A stretch of 64,000 bases of DNA. Source: Phlebiopsis flavidoalba. Lineage: Eukaryota; Basidiomycota; Agaricomycetes; Polyporales; Phanerochaetaceae. The notes under the pieces were generated by a model. That model saw nothing but the letters and a program-made list of their open reading frames with translations, searched no databases and had not been told where the DNA came from. This document shows positions 32,911 to 45,291 of the stretch, one piece after another (positions within the stretch are counted from its first letter, which is position 1; each line of letters begins with the position of its first letter). A program made the position numbers and the translations under genes. The stretch lies in NCBI GenBank assembly GCA_035772785.1, contig JAOCPU010000087.1, forward strand, positions 17,056-81,055, in the 5' to 3' direction.

Positions 32911-35900
32911 TTACAACTTCGTTAAGTTGCCTTGTCCCGCGTTGCGTTGCCTTGAAATGACATGGTGGTATCGTATAGAGACGAAGACGGCTGTTGCCGT
33001 CGTACCTCTTCCAAGGATAACACCATTCCCGACGCAGGACGAAGCGTTTCGGAGACATGCTTTGAACCGTTAATTACCCGACCTTCATCCTACTCGACAG
33101 CGCCCTTTTCAAACACCAGTACACACTAGTGCGATTACCAACTGCACTTGCCCTTTTAAAGAACATCTCGAAGAAAGCAAGGAAATAATCACATACCGAG
33201 AAGGCAAAGTATCCGAACGGTCCTGCCACTTTTGACTGTATCACCTTCAGTTTGGTGACTGTTGTTTCTTGATACTGCGGCCTTACCCTCAGTCACATAT
33301 GCAACACCGCCATCACCGCGGCCAAATTGAGTGGCTGTCCGATGGGGACAATCTTTGTCCGCGCCGTTTTCATCCATAGACATTCTAACACGGTGCGGAT
33401 TGCTTGTGCCGCTGTGGCCGATGGTCAGCAAAGCATCAGGTGAACAATGTGCCAACCCGACATACGTTAACAGTGTAATATTCGCCGGAGAATATAAGTA
33501 CAAATGGAGGTCCCAATCACACCGTCCACCAGGGCGAGTGGAACCGATGGAAATCTTGCGGGGCAAGGCGGAAGATGCACTAGTGCGCCTCCGTTGTTAC
33601 CTGCTCCGCGCTTCCGCCTCCGAGACATGGTAAGCATCCCCGGGCGTGGTGCGCCCTGGACGAGATATTCGCGGACCTTTGATCCACAGCTTATGTATGC
33701 CTCAGTCACCGTCTCGGAACGCCATGAGACGGCTAATCGCGCCGCTGACTTACCAGATTCGATTACGGATCCTCCTGGAGAATCGTGTGCGGGTGACGAG
33801 CAAATCCGGGAGTTTTAAGCTCTCAGATAGAAGAACTTCGTTGAATGTTCTTCCCTAAAAAACGCGCTGGTCAGCCCGACCTATTGAACACCTACGTGTC
33901 CAACGGCACTGAAATCCTCGAGAGCCTGAGAATGTGTCGTTCTAACCTTCAAGTGTGGCAACTCGATTGCATTCAGGCGGGAATAATCGCGGACGGATTT
34001 CGACGGGCGATTCGCGTATTTTCAGAACATTGTTTGATTGACAGAAGACTTGATCAACCGCCGCGCTGTGGGGTGGAACGGACGAAATATTCAGGCTTTG
34101 AGTCATTGCAACAGCAGTATGGTGGATTTACCTGCGAGCAACCTTCCATACCGGCATTTCCGATCCCTGCTACACTACATATATCAGGTAAGCGATATAC
34201 ACATCAGAGAAGGGATGTGCAACGAACCTTACATACAGAGGAGGCTGAAATGGCCAAGTCCGGTTGTCGTACAGACCTGCCTCTTCGCTTCCTCGAGCTG
34301 ACCGACCCTGGTGCATAAATAACGGTTGCGGAACAAATTATATTCTCCGAGTTCTGCGCACGGTCAATTTGTCATGTCCCTGGTCCTTCACGTCCAAAAT
34401 CAATGTTCTACCTCCCCGCACCGAGTCGGTAGCTCCGCTTGGAGGACCGTTCTACTCAAGACACCTTCTCGCTTGTTACCACTTGCGTTTGCGCTTGGCT
34501 CTCATGTAAACATAGTTGCCCGGGACGACGATCCGGTCCACACGCGCCCAGTCCCTAGGCTGAGAGGCGCAAACCGCAAGGTGGGTGCACGATATCCATC
34601 CATCTGCCTTGGAGTTTCATGCGTGAGCGATGGCACAGCGGGCAGCTCTTCACATTGATGACCTCCGCTCCACTTGTGCCCTCGCGCCGGAGAGGAAGCA
34701 CGCCGAGCCAGAGCCCGACGATTCCTCCGCGTCCTGGATTATGACGAGGACACCTGTCTCTCCCAGCGATCGCCCTAGGGAGATGGTCGCCGGCCCGTGG
34801 CGACTTCCGTGTTCCTGCGGTTTGCTGCATTTTGGCTCGGTAGTCCTGAGGCGGCGGGTTGCGTAAGAGTTTTGCGTCCACACAGTGGCTCAGGTCCGGT
34901 GCGGGGATGTTGCCTGGAGGGCCCGAGAAGTCGAGCTTGATCGAGGTTGAGCCCAAGTCCGCTATCCGTTCGACGTTTCAACAAAGGCTGGGGGTGACGG
35001 GCGCGCTTGTGTCGAGCGAGTGTTCATCGACGTTGATACGTTTTCTTCTCACTGGAAGGACGGCAGAGCTCTGTCTGCGAGGCATTGGACGGCTTCGTCA
35101 ACCGTGAGCGTATCCTCCGGCGTCTTCTCGACCCGTGTGAAGAACGCGTCGACAGTTTTCGCAAGCGCGAAAGCGTCGAACCAAGCGAGTCCAGCATTGA
35201 CGTCAGTTCGAGCCGGGAGATCGCTGTCCCTGGCTATCGTCTGTGTCATACTGTTTCAAATACCTGCCGCCAGAAGAACCTTTGACGAAGCGCATCATAA
35301 GGCTGGTACTTCGCTCCTGCTGCCCCGATGTTAGCGTAGGCACTCGCTAGGCTATCGTACAGCTTACTCGCGAAGGTGAGCACAGGGTTATACTTTGACT
35401 CCCACAATGTCTGTTTATCCGTCAAAACAAGGGTAACCGGAACTCCTTCATGTTGTCCTCAGTTGCCGTCGTTGCCCTCGGGATACAAGCCAGTCTGAGC
35501 ATCCTTCTTCGGCGCTGTCCACGAGAAGCTCCGACACCGTGATGCTCGCGTCTCCGACATGGTCGTTTTGAAGAGAGTTTATCCCAGTCGAGGACTGTCA
35601 GCTGCACCTTGAAGGATCCCTCGTACCGCCGCACATGGAACAGCAGTTTTCTCGTCCCAGTTGGGGTTCAGCGAGTGCCGTATGACACGCGTACGGAAAC
35701 CTTCTTGCCAAAAGAGATGACAACAAACGGATCCATGTCCCAGCCGGTGCGAGTCACTAAGTGGGTGTACGGTGGGTCGATTGTATGCGGTCAGAAATCT
35801 GGGGCTTACTGTTCTTGAGCTTAGGCAGGTCCGCTGCACCTTTGATCTCCAGCAGAACGATGCCAACGATATCGTTTGCGGCCGAGAAGTTGTAGTCAGT

Positions 35901-37220
35901 GTTCTTTGCACCCCAGCTCTTCCTGAATCTCGCCTTAGTCGCCATTGCTCGCAGGACGAGAGCTACCAGACGGCGTTGATGCGCCGCTTGGCAGATTAGG
36001 ACTGGACGGTGAAGCAGGGAGTGGCCTGGCCAGGGGGCAACATTGGTCGAGTCAAGCGACGACGACGCGCTTAGCACTCGGCCCTGCGCAAGAACTTCTT
36101 CGTGAAAGAGGGCTGACGACTCTTGACTTGCGTCCGTCGGGAGCACGGGGGTCTTCATGACCGACGACGCGGTAGGCGTCATCTGCGAGTCCGAGAGCTC
36201 GGGGCTTGGGGGGCCTGAGATTGCTTCCAAGGGTGTACCAGAGCCCGAGATGCGCGCGCCGCGAGAGCGGCGGGAATATCATCGTCGTCATCGTCGACGT
36301 CGTCCGTGAGGTCCCCTTCGTCAGAGCTCAGTCCGTCGTCCTCGAATTCGGGACCCCCTTGGTGGGGAGCGGATAGTGCCGATGCCTTCCGTCTGTGGTA
36401 CAGGTGGGCATGAGTGACGCTTTGAAAGGCGCGAGAAGAATACGGACAGGTGGTGCAGAGACCAGACTCGGTCTCGAAGACTTGACGCAGCTCGTCATAT
36501 ATCTCCTCGAACTTTCGTGGGGCAATGACGTCCGTGGGCTGTACGAATCCGAGCTTCACTTGGATGGTACCTGTAGCTAGGCGTCGACGTTCGGGTGGAT
36601 AGAACATTAAATGTATATGGCTACCAGCCACCTCTCATTAGCCGTCCCGGCAAAGCACCTGTGTTTGCATGACGCACCTTGTTGCTAGGGTCCTTCGAAC
36701 GAAAATGCGTTGTCATCCCTAAACCAGTCGTCTAAGGGTATGGCGATTTCTCCTAGGTAATCCTTCTTGAATGTATCCTTGTCCCATATAACGAGTTCGA
36801 CGACACCGAGCTTCTCTGCAAGCGAGAGATATATAGGAAAGTCGAACGTTGCCTCTTTCGCCACATAAGTCGGGTTGACGTTGCGCTTTGCGACCGGAGT
36901 GTGGTGTCGGTTGTTGAGGACGCGAAACAACGACGAAGCTGTCGATCGCACACAAGTCAAAGTTCAGGTGACAGGTTAGACAGATTTAGCGACAATGTCA
37001 ACTCACGGATCGCTCGCACCGTTTCGATCCTTTGCGAGGAGGTCGCGCGGCACCCAAGGACCTGAACACGAAGGACGGCAACAGGGCTCTCACCCGGCAA
37101 GGGCTGGAAAGTGTGTTCCTGCCACTCCCCCTGCCTGTGGACACGCGCTGGGGCAGCTTTTGCAGCCGTCTTGAGGGCGGCTTTGCCGATCTTGAGGGCC
37201 TTGTTCGGGGCGCGAACCAT
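32911..37220 (-). CDS. C2-domain phosphatidylserine decarboxylase (PSD2-type), frame broken
   Basis: PSD2-type enzymes make phosphatidylethanolamine from phosphatidylserine on endomembranes. From the ATG at 37220 (MVRAPNKALKIGKAALKTAA) the order is as follows. C2 domain 1: VAVLRVQVLGC; VNPTYVAKEATFDFPIYLS; VVELVIWDKDTFKKDYLGEI. Then KLGFVQP, EEIYDELRQVFE and an acidic linker. C2 domain 2: GIVLLEIKGAADLPKLKN; RVIRHSLNPNWDE; FKVQLTVLDWDKL (36000-35560). An EF-hand-like segment lies near 35049-35249 and a CPLCHR-type motif with HLAVCAS near 34560-34690. The catalytic domain shows SRLMAF near 33730, LAPQDFHRFHSP near 33540, IVPIDS near 33345, EGDTVK and FGYFAF near 33200, and VFEKGAVE near 33105. 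The self-cleavage GGST/LGST motif is not readable: the place reads G-N-R-T with a probable slip. Many frame shifts and stops occur. The end, 32911, follows one frame. Confidence 0.75.
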
Positions 37221-38898
37221 GGGGATATCCAACGACCAAGAGAGCAACCAGGATAGAAAAGATGAAGAAAACTAGACGAGGAAGAGAGGTGGAGAGAGAG
37301 CGAAGGAGAGAGGTGTGTGAGCCAAGGCCAAGCCGCAATCAACGTCAGGTTCTCCTATCCCTATAATGACGCTTATGTAACGCTCAGTCGCGCCCCGTTG
37401 ACGGTTGTTACCAACGCAATCGTTTTACTTACAAGGGTAAGCCCAAGTTTAGGTTGAAGCTATCCGCTTGTTACCAGAGATACAAGATCCAACGAGGCTC
37501 CCGAGAATTCGTTTGGAACGGGGCTTCGAGGCAGCGGGTTCGTCACTTTTTAATTGTCCAGAGCTACGATGGCTGTGGTGTGCACTCCATCTGCGCTCAT
37601 ACTATCCATTTATGTTTCGGCACAAATATCCACCGTGGCAGAGAAGCTCTACCCTGGCTCGGTGCTGCCCAGCCACGGCTCTGCCCCCACGAAAATCACC
37701 GCTTTGTCTGTTCAGCACTCTGCCATATACGCGCGTTCGTAAATATCCACCACCAGCACCTGGAATCAGTGTCAGAATCAACCGCCAAACAGATCCCAGC
37801 GCGGGTTGAGTAGGGTCGACGTGGCGTGCAACAGTTTTCTGGTCTTCATGCATCGCAATCCTTGTCGACCACCATCACTCTCTTTCTCCGCTCGAGCGAA
37901 CGCACCACATACAAACTGTGCAGGTGATAACATGCCTCTGTCTGGTTCCACGCGTGTTTACTTGCATATACGATGGCAAAAAAATCCATTAAATTGCGCG
38001 CAGCACGATCCAGGCTTCGTCGGTTGGACTCGGCCATTTGAGACCGATATTTCTGCGATTCCGGGCGGCTCCCCCAGAGCAGTGACAAGAAAAGGCCGCA
38101 TGTATCCCTTTTGAATATCGTCCGTCATCGGCAGCCACTGCGTATTTCATCAGTGCCTTCTTGGTCCGAGTCGAGGATTGCAGACGTTGCTTACGAGCGC
38201 AACAGAACTTTTTGTCGATTAAATACAAGCACGAACAGTAAGTGCTCTTTCAAACGCACTTGGCCAATTCATTGCTTCTTATACCCCTGGCAAGGTGAAT
38301 TCGTCAACGGTAAGAGAGATTGTAAGATGTATTACGCGGTGTATACTAGAAGGATTGAAATATTGATCAGTCACTCGTCGAGCCTTTCCGAAAATCTGTG
38401 TGTTATATGGGATTGCATGCATGTAGCGATTATCTGCTAACATTGAACGCCATTTCGGAAGCCCCGCAAACAATTCGAGGTCAGTGGTGTTGGGTAGAGC
38501 GGGAAAACAAATATGGTGCTCATACCCGAACAACTATGCACGGTGTGACTTGCGCAAATGACAATGAAGGGTGTTAGTAAACTCACCGTTTGTTTGGCTC
38601 CAAAGTGCAATGACATGTGCCAGAGTCACGACCAGAACAGTGCGGATAGTACTTGCATAGAGGCCTGAGGAGCTCGACGTTATTCATAATTCTTCTTTCA
38701 CCGGGCTACATCGTCGGCGAGTCGTCGATCTTCTGTTCCACAAACTTTGATCATAAGTAGACACTCACACACCAATCTTCGTGCATAAAAGAAGCCACAT
38801 ATAATGCACACCGTACCAGTCAGGCATTACAGGATCGACATCTGCATAGGCTATATCCAAACATTCGTCGGTCCATGGAAGAGCAACAAGTCAGAAAC
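37221..38898. other. Mostly intergenic
   Basis: Upstream region of the decarboxylase. An intact + frame at 37569-37742 is listed separately. Other open frames (for example minus strand 38279-38533) have no family likeness. Confidence 0.35.
37569..37742 (+). CDS. Small hypothetical protein with hydrophobic N-terminus
   Basis: ATG at 37569 opens a 57-codon frame beginning MAVVCTPSALILSIYVSAQI, which would form a signal peptide or membrane segment, and ends QHSAIYARS. It could be the first exon of a membrane protein. No homologue recognised. Confidence 0.25.
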   Translation: MAVVCTPSALILSIYVSAQISTVAEKLYPGSVLPSHGSAPTKITALSVQHSAIYARS

Positions 38899-39460
38899 TC
38901 AGGCGAACAATGTGACGGCCAGGGCGACACCAGCAAACGCCATGACGCCAGAAGTACGAACGGAGCCTGCACTCGCTGGTCTGACCCGCCGCACCAGTCG
39001 CATGTCGTTCGCACAGCACCAGTCGCGCGGGTCGGGGAACATCTCCGACACCCGCTTGCCCGTCCTCGTCGGCGCAGAGCCCGCCTCAGACCCACTGTGA
39101 CGCGCCTGGCCGCACCCCTTCGGTCACCTGGATGCTGGTCGGCGACGCTCCGCGACTCGGCGGTGTTGCGCTGTCCTGCCACATGGCCCGACGCCGCCGG
39201 CCGACTGTCCAGGCCGCACCTTTAGACGGGAAGGCAGCGACGCGAATAGGTCCGAGGACATGATAGGTTAGACGCAGGTTGGACGACGCGGGAGATCTTT
39301 TGCTCGGTGGTACTGCATCGAGACGGTGATGTTGCCTGCCTAGCGTATCTGCGCGGGCGTGACAGCGGTGTATGCGAAGGTCCGTCGTCCCGGGTTCCCC
39401 CGTGGGGGGTGTAACACGAAAGCCCGCGGGAAAATAGTCTGGGTTGGTCCTGAGTCGCAC
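38899..39460 (-). CDS. Possible GPI-anchored or tail-anchored protein, 3' part
   Basis: The minus-strand segment ends with a run of small residues, a short polar spacer and a hydrophobic tail, GVMAFAGVALAVTLFA, directly before TGA at 38899-38901. This is the pattern of a GPI-addition signal or a C-terminal membrane anchor. Before it come DPRDWCCAND and a long region open in two alternating frames back to about 39460. Frame shifts near 39100 and 39330 are likely. Start and family are unknown. Confidence 0.35.
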
Positions 39461-41248
39461 ATCTTCTCGAAAAACGTTTTTCTGCGCCGAGTTAGGGATA
39501 CAGCGTAATCACTGTCCCTAAGCGCATCCGATCGATGGTCTGTAAGACAGTAGTTAGTGTGCCATTAGGAATCGTTTCAGGTCGTTCGCCAGCGCACTTC
39601 TTGGAAGCAGCTTGAGAAAGTTTAGGAGCCGACAATGAAGGCTGTGGATCGTGTTAGGTATTACATATGTCCTCGATTTGCTACGGAAACAGCTGAAAGC
39701 ACCTTCGACTAGGTGGCCATTTCGATGGACTTGGACGGTGTTGCTTGAATGCGAGTTGTTGTCGTTTGGTAACCGCGGCTTCATAGACGAGTGATCCTAT
39801 TTGGAGTAAAACAAGTCCCTCTCAAGAGGGTTTGCCACGTACTGCGCAACGGCGCTGTAAGAGGCTTGTTGCTGATCGCATACACGAAGAACCACTAGCC
39901 CGAAACTTTACGAAGGATCGAGGCAGTGAGGGTCGAGTGCTCACCCAAACACGCAAGAGTCCGTCGGGCCTGCTTGAGGTTTAAGCACCCTCTCGTCCAT
40001 GGTCGATGGGAAACGCACAATGACCTGAGCGACGTACGACGGACGTATGCGCGCAAGAAACTGAACGCCGGGCTCTCGCATCGCGACGCTTCGGGGAATA
40101 CAGGACGTGGTTATACCTCGACGGAGCCGGTGCCTTGGTGCAGACCAGTACTACCCGTCCTGACCTTGCACAACTAAGTGCGCCGCGGATGGTGGGCTAG
40201 GACCGGTATGGTGGTGTCCCCAAAAAGCGCACCAATGCTCTGTGTGCATGTGACACTTAAAGTCTTGAGACACATCAGTGTAGAGACCAGTGAGCATACA
40301 CGGAGCTTCTTGGTACCGTCAATGTGGTTGATGATGAAGGCGCTGTGTTCCTGGGCACATGAGAGTTGGTAGCCCGTTCAGCTCCGTCGACGTTATCATG
40401 TATGGTTATGCTAACCCGCACGTCCTTAGGAGCACGCCACGGTTTCCCTGTGGGTTCGGGCTCGACGTTGGTCTATGGCTAAGACAGATGCTATGTAGAA
40501 ACCATACAAACCGTTGTGTCAAAACTAGCTCGTTTCAATCCACGCTTCACGAATGACCAGTGCGGTAAGAATACAAATGGGTTGTCCCCCCCCTCGGCTC
40601 ACGGGGTTTCAGTGCCGTCGCGTGGGGTCCTTTTGCGCGAACAACGACCGGTTCTGGACCGACATGCCAGTAGAGGTGGAAATCGAGTGACGCGGGACCA
40701 TGTTCGTCCCGACAAATTAGTCGGGTGTCGCTTGGAACGCAATTATGGGCTCACTTGGAGAGGCCTGTCGACACGACAAAGGAGAGAAAAAAGGAGACGA
40801 TGCTTGTTTTGCCAGCGACATTCTCGGGACAGCACTGATATATACCGCGCCATAATTAGCTTCAAAACCTCCGCAGAGTGTTGGGATGCATGCAAGATTC
40901 AACAAACGGGCATCTGAGAATCAGCTATTGGCAGCATCTAAAATTGGCACCAAGTACGTACCACTCGGTTCATTCAGGTCGCAGCCACCCGCGGCATCCG
41001 GCTAGCCACAGGCCAGAGCCTGCGAACCGAGCCCGTCGCTTGGGCATACGCACATACGAACGCGGCGCGATCAAATCACGTCGACGCGTCGTCGATCGAA
41101 GACGCGTTTGAAGGGCCGCAATGGAGCCTCCTGCTCCCGAACAGCTATTTTAAGCCCCAGAGGTGTCAGACACCCCATCGCCCGCATCTTCGTCCCCAAG
41201 CTATCCACCCCACGTCTCACCCCCCACCGCAGGTCATCGTCGCTCGCC
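39461..41248. other. No convincing gene
   Basis: Short open frames on both strands only; upstream side of the HMG-box gene at the right end. Confidence 0.35.
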
Positions 41249-41765
41249 ATGCCAAGACAGCTACCCACGGTAAGTGACGATCCCGTTATCCCCCACCCCG
41301 CCAATTGTTCGTCCTCACAAGGGGTCGTAGAAACGAGGAACAATGAGGGCCAAAAGGCAAGGGGCGACTTGAGAAGCCTGTTAAAGGGTGCCGTAGGTTT
41401 GAATAAACATGTGCCGCTGTCGCTGAGGATTCTTCGCAGCCAAAAACGGCGCCACACCGCATACAATCTGTGGATGAAGGAGCATCTCAAGCTCTACAAG
41501 GAGGAGAACCCCGGTGTCTCGCAGAAGGATGCCATGAAAGCTGTACGTGTCCTGCTTTGATTCTTTTGAGCATCTTGTGACGTGTATTCGTCAGGTCGGC
41601 TCCCAATGGCGGAATGCCCCAGAGAACCCCAGGCGCGGCGAAGAGCCCAAGGAAAAGACGAAGGCGGCCCCAAAGCCCAAGGCCAAGGCAAAGTCGACAA
41701 AGTCGAAGAAGGCCAGCGATGAGACCGCGACAAGCGAGCCTGAAGCTGCGAGCGACGACGACTAG
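41249..41765 (+). CDS. Small HMG-box/YABBY-like nuclear protein
   Basis: The ATG at 41249 starts a short leader (MPRQLPT). The core reads TAYNLWMKEHLKLYKEENPG and VSQKDAMKA. An intron (about 41542-41595, donor GTACGT, acceptor CAG) then leads to VGSQWRNAPENPRRGEEPK. The Ser/Ala-Tyr-Asn-x-(F/W)-(I/M)-K-E pattern followed by a Pro-Gly loop and a W-x-x-(A/S)PENP helix resembles single HMG boxes that bend DNA. The tail is Lys/Pro/Ala-rich and ends in acidic DDD before TAG (41763-41765), like NHP6/HMGB-type chromatin proteins. Two introns may lie between 41270 and 41443. The box is shorter than a full HMG domain, so a YABBY-like fungal protein is the alternative. Confidence 0.6.
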
Positions 41766-42521
41766 GCGTGGTGGTACGTTGGCGCATATAGTCATGTTTA
41801 GGCGCTTTTTTGCTGACTTTGCGGTTCAGTCTTTTGCACGCGCATATATCCTGTGTTCTGTCTCCGCGTTCCGTCGGCTGCTGCACTAATACTCTGCTCG
41901 TCATTCATATATATTATTCCGCGATGTATTTTGGACCTGTACTGTAGATCGTTGATATTGATAGCCGTTTTCCTACTATGTTTTCGCACTCTGTTGGCAC
42001 GGTGACCTCCAACATGTAACGTGAGTTGATTCGCCAGGACGCGAGAAGCTTTGGTTGCCAGGTTTCGTGAGAAGCGCAGACGACGGTCTTTGCAAGGTCT
42101 TTGATGACGTGAGAGTCGGAGCCGCTGGCCAGAGAGTGTGCAAAGCGGAGAATCGGGCCACACAGATATGACTGACGGACAGCAGGATTCCAGGCAAGCA
42201 AGGAGCAGCAAGTTATATAGCACAGTAGTAAAAAAACAGTCTTCAGCGGTATCTTTTCCCGAGTATCGAGGCCGGCATGCAGAGGGGACCTTTCTCCAGT
42301 ATGCCGTGTTCTTGCGTTTGTGTCGAACTCGATACAAAGGTCTCTGCGAGCGCTGCTGAGTCTGAGGGGTAGGGAATTCGTGGCAGAGCCAGAAACTGTT
42401 AAATAGAAGCAAGGAAGAGTCCAGGCTAAGAGTTAGCAAGTGTCCGAAGCAAAGTTTCGATCCATGCAATGGAGTCAGGACGGCGAGACCAGAGTTGACC
42501 AGACAGAGGGCCTAGAAAAGT
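41766..42521. other. Intergenic, 3' of the HMG-box gene
   Basis: T-rich 3' flank with A+T-rich ATATATATTATT at 41909-41920. No gene seen. Confidence 0.4.
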
Positions 42522-43410
42522 TTAATCCAAGGAGAACGTTACGTATTGAATATCTTCTTCCTCGGACCCACTCGGCGCCATTGGATCCATCGCGGCGATA
42601 AGAGCCAACTCGTCCGCCGAGCAACGAGCGACGATACAGACCTGACGGCTCCAAGCGTGCAAGGCCAATTCTGATCTACAGCCCAGCCACACCACGCCGG
42701 GGACCGACACAGGAGGGAACCACGCATATCACCACCACACAATGGACGCGCAACCTTTTACCTCGCCCTCCTGCCGCTGCGTCCTCTCAACATCCGCATC
42801 CGTGGGTCGTCCGTTCGGCAAGAGCTTCTCGTCTAGATTTCCGTGTCAGGCGCGTTTTAGCTCAGTTACTATGCGATCTTTCTTCACGGGACCCGTATAC
42901 CGCCACGTGTGTTGTGCCGATTTGAAACGCTCTTCGGAGATGCACAGCTGTCCTTTGGTTTGAGCGTACTTCGAAGCGTATTTTGTTGCTCTGCTGATCG
43001 TAGTGTGCCCTTGAGTTATGCTCGGCGGGCCATGTTTCTCGAGTGGGGCTCTGGTTGGCGACAAAAGAGACGTCGTATTCTTATCATAGGCATATAAACT
43101 TTTTAACACTTATGGTATTCTAAGGAGACGCAAAGATGTTTTGGTTACGTACCGACTATGTCCTCTGTGACCCAATATTCCCCCTATCTCATGCGGAGCG
43201 TGACGAGGATCTTCTGCGTCGCCGTCTTGGGAACCGGCCCCCCGGTTGAGATTGCGGCTGCGACTATGTCATACGTGGCGCCAAACGGACGATTTCATCT
43301 GCCGATCCTCAGTTGCAGCGCACTGACACATCACACAATGGATATGTACCTATCCTGCGATGGAAAATCTACCCACGGCTTTGATGAATAACCTCAAGGC
43401 TACCCTTTAG
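42522..43410 (-). CDS. Unrecognised gene, minus strand
   Basis: Consecutive segments look coding: YDIVAAAISTGGPVPKTATQ near 43220-43270, then WVTEDIV before a GTACGT donor near 43150. QLCISEERFKSAQHTWRYTG lies near 42880-42960, and KLLPNGRPTDADVERTQRQE near 42780-42840. The last segment ends with DPMAPSGSEEEDIQYVTFSL and a stop at 42522. At least two in-frame stops interrupt it. No domain recognised; the acidic C-terminus ending at a stop supports a real 3' end. Confidence 0.35.
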
Positions 43411-43482
43411 CTTCCGGCCTGTACACCTACGCGCTTTTCAGCAACCGCAGCAAGACGGGAGGGGCCGCAACAATCACGCGCA

Positions 43483-43531
43483 CCCCCCCCCCCCCCCCCC
43501 CTTCCTGGCCCTTACAGGACGGGGGGGGGGG
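43483..43531. repeat. Poly-C (19) and poly-G (11) runs, 19 bases apart
   Basis: C tract 43483-43501 and G tract 43521-43531, close enough to pair as a G/C hairpin. Both lie in apparent spacer left of the mitochondrial carrier gene. Confidence 0.85.
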
Positions 43532-43933
43532 CACCTACGCTTTCACGCTATGTTCGGTTTGACGACACGCGATAGCATGCTGATAGAAGCCATAAGAGCT
43601 GATGGTGTTATCTAGGATATGCCAGGGAAATGGCAAGGGCTTGGATATACGTACTCGGGACAATGCGGACCGTCCGAGGGATTGGACAGATGAGGCGCGA
43701 AAACACTCACGGACGCCCGAGTGCGGACGGCAAGAAGAGCAATGTCCTAACCCTAGCCGCAGGGGTGGACATATGCCAGGTCCCGAGAATCCGAAGGCGG
43801 CGGTCTTCCCCACATTTCGTCTGGAACCTCATTGTCTTCTCCTCTCCCTCTCCCGCCGCATTCTCCTAGTTCTTGGCTACCGCAACCACTTTACATGAGT
43901 CACAAACGTGGAACGGCTGCTGGCGCGCAACGA

Positions 43934-45291
43934 ATGAGTCGCAAAATGCATCCGACACACATCCACGACAAGCAGAGTCTACACTATATCCTGCTAGCTC
44001 GGGGTATTCGCAGGGCGGTAGCTTGCGGGTTGCGTCGTGTGCGTAACGTCCGCTCTGCTTCACTGCTATGCCTGACGCTTTTCAGTCAGGCAAAGATGTC
44101 GTCGCACCACTCACGACAGAGTCAAAATCCTGTTTCAGTTCGTCCGTCGAATCCAGACTTTGCCACAGTACACACAGGTGGCGCACACTAGCGAATGCAA
44201 TCGTAGCCGTCTCTGAACATGCCCACCTAGGCTCATGGAGTGGGTGCATTCAAGCGCGTGTGTAGCAAAAGATATACACAGAGACATGGTGTCGATTGGG
44301 CTCCACATCGAGGGGCACTCGGCACCCTACACTGCGTATCTACCCGTACGGGCGGCCATTAAATTCATGGCAAAAGAGTTACGACCAGCTAGAACATGTA
44401 CGTCACCTATGATCTTTACTGCCCATTTCAACCCGATGAACTTTATTCTGGCCTACACAGATGCTCATGCCGACACCCGAAACAAAAACACTTCACTAAC
44501 TCGCGACGGTTTCGTCGCAGGCGCATTATCAGGTGCGTCCCTCCCTCCCTCTGCTCGTGTTAACCCGCCCGCGGACGTACGGGCCATGCGTCACATCCGT
44601 CGCTATTCCCTACGATCCTATGTCATTCCGCCTCGAGATCGCCCTTCACCGCGTCCGCATGGCCTACAAACACGCCGCTCCGTCACAAACGCGCGCGCCG
44701 CCGCGCCCCCAACTTCTTCGCGCCCGCCGCGCAGATCTACCACGAGTCCCCGTTCCCCGGCTCGGCGCCGGCTCTGTCGCCATCGTCAATCCACCACCGA
44801 CCACCTCCAGTCTTCCAGCGCATCCCGCTCCTCAAGTTCTACCGCGGCTTCACCGTCACGATCATGAGGCCGTAGGCATGATCCCGTATACGCCGCACGT
44901 CCTTCCTACACTCTGGGTGCTACCTGCCGCGCGCGTCGCTTCCTCCCAGCCCGCCAGAGGGCAGGGGCACGCCGCTCGCGGACCTAGGGGGACGCGTTCG
45001 GCGCGGTCTCTGGGCGCGCTCCGCGCACCCGCAGACACCGCGTCGTACCCGTTCGAGGTCATCCGCCGGCGCATGCAGGTCGGCGGGCTCACGCACCCGG
45101 ACCGCTGGATGTCCTGGCGCGAGACCGTCGCGCTCATCTGGGCCGCGAACCGCTCCCTGGCAGGGCTTTTATGTCGGCGGCTCAGCATCGGCTCCGACCA
45201 AGATCAAGATCGTGTGCCCATGGACGACGGCCGTCAGCTAGCTAGATGCGGTCTGGCAGTGAGCCAAATCAAGCGGACTTTGGATACCTGA
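43934..45291 (+). CDS. Mitochondrial carrier (SLC25), LEU5-like, frame broken
   Basis: SLC25 carriers are six-helix inner-membrane transporters; LEU5-type members are linked to coenzyme A import. Starting from ATG 43934, a first-repeat helix is followed by VVAPL-x-DRVKILFQ (intron about 44038-44084) and SNPDFATVH. Next come GHSATLLRIYPY and AIKFMAKE near 44310-44380, then FVAGALSG near 44507. The second repeat has IRVRMAYKHAAPS, QIYHESPFPG, LLKFYRGFTVTIM and GMIPY near 44880. The third has ASYPFEVIRRRMQVGGLTHP and DRWMSWRETVALIW. The carrier signature P-x-(D/E)-x-x-(R/K) is readable in repeats 1 and 3. The Pro/Ala/Ser-rich insertion between repeats is usual in basidiomycete members. About six frame slips are needed; the stop at 45289-45291 is the likely end. 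Confidence 0.8.

Noticed and set aside
34476..34510. Premature end of the decarboxylase, with catalytic domain missing
   Set aside because: At first the gene seemed to stop at 34476, but LGA, GQLEE, SRLMAF, LAPQDFHRFHSP and VFEKGAVE segments continue in order down to about 33000.
44862..45188. Minus-strand frame across the carrier gene
   Set aside because: Antisense to the third carrier repeat (SYPFEVIRRRMQ), hence a shadow.
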